Below are positions 4,952-5,071 of a stretch of 5,071 bases of DNA, piece after piece; position 1 is the first letter of the stretch, and each line of letters begins with the position of its first letter. The translations under genes and the position numbers were made by a program. The DNA lies in assembly GCA_937900305.1 (NCBI GenBank), contig CALCCV010000449.1, forward strand, positions 1 to 5,071, written 5' to 3'. A model generated the notes under the pieces. That model made no database searches. It saw only the letters and a list, made by a program, of their open reading frames with translations, and was not told the DNA's origin. Source of the stretch: an uncultured Pseudobdellovibrionaceae bacterium (GTDB lineage: Bacteria; Bdellovibrionota; Bdellovibrionia; Bdellovibrionales; Bdellovibrionaceae).

Positions 4952-5071
4952 GTGGAAGCGCTGGCGATGCCCGAAGTGAAAGAGAAATTGTTGCGTGCAG
5001 GATTTACGCCGAAGAGCTCGTCTGCGGCGGAGCTGGATGCGCTGGCGCGTGCTGAGTTTGAGCGGTTAGGA
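4937..5071 (+). CDS. C-terminal fragment of a Bug/TctC-family periplasmic solute-binding protein, running off the right edge
   Basis: The plus strand gives 45 uninterrupted codons starting LNQAFVEALAMPEVKEKLL, then RAGFTP, a Ser-rich turn, and ELDALARAEFERLG at the edge. This is the C-terminal pattern of Bug (TctC) proteins, the periplasmic binding components of tripartite tricarboxylate-type transporters, very abundant in Bordetella, Cupriavidus and relatives. The family pattern there is LN-A-AL--PEV---L---G, then a helix with E--A--R-E--R-. Family members are about 320 residues; this is only the tail, with roughly ten further residues expected beyond the window. No start or N-terminal part exists: upstream sequence is the antisense of oppB. 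Codons rich in GCG, CTG and CGT and about 58% GC by my hand count (76 of 131 bases from 4941) fit a different, GC-richer genome. The recognition rests on pattern memory, not a search. Confidence 0.7.

Noticed and set aside
4837..5071. A natural divergent or transporter-linked pairing of oppB with a Bug-type binding protein
   Set aside because: Bug proteins serve tripartite tricarboxylate-type carriers rather than Opp ABC permeases. Only the tail of the Bug gene is present and it collides with a broken oppB start, so a functional partnership is unlikely.
1..5071. CRISPR array, tRNA or rRNA gene, insertion sequence, defence genes
   Set aside because: I saw no regularly spaced repeats, tRNA cloverleaf, transposase motifs or nuclease/toxin motifs on either strand.

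Overview
The DNA looks like a Gram-negative chromosome, most likely a predatory or predatory-like member of the Bdellovibrionota or a related former deltaproteobacterium. This is inferred from moderate GC, the style of the lipoprotein signal sequence, cysteine-flanked family 9 glycosyltransferases and an oversized OppC. No rRNA or marker gene is present to prove it. The last ~130 bases on the right look like a different, beta-proteobacterium-like genome.

Layout. Left block (1-1301, minus strand): two consecutive family 9 glycosyltransferases (LPS heptosyltransferase type). The first is complete (129-1301). The second (1-210, running off the left edge) starts 82 bases inside the first, in another frame. 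Middle: a 234-base divergent intergenic region with short palindromes and one hairpin, then a plus-strand gene (1536-2678) for a probable surface lipoprotein of unknown function with an immunoglobulin-like segment. Right block (2713-4927, minus strand, convergent with the lipoprotein gene): the two membrane permeases of an Opp/Dpp-type peptide ABC importer. The order is oppB then oppC with a 35-base overlap, and a candidate terminator lies over the oppC stop codon. Right edge (about 4937-5071, plus strand): the C-terminal end of a Bug/TctC-type periplasmic solute-binding protein, lying head-on against the 5' end of oppB.

How the genes work together. The glycosyltransferases probably act in succession on the lipopolysaccharide core or another surface glycan. 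OppB and OppC would form the membrane channel of a peptide importer. Its ATPases and binding protein are not in the window and would be expected upstream of oppB, exactly where the sequence changes identity.

The most important observation is that right-hand discontinuity. oppB has lost its start codon and the first half of its first membrane helix at the point where Bug-family coding sequence begins on the other strand. A chimeric read, clone or assembly junction is the simplest explanation; a genuine rearrangement is possible. I found no convincing new defence, mobile or RNA system. The other points of interest are a substituted catalytic aspartate and paired cysteine clusters in the complete glycosyltransferase, and a large extra periplasmic segment in OppC.
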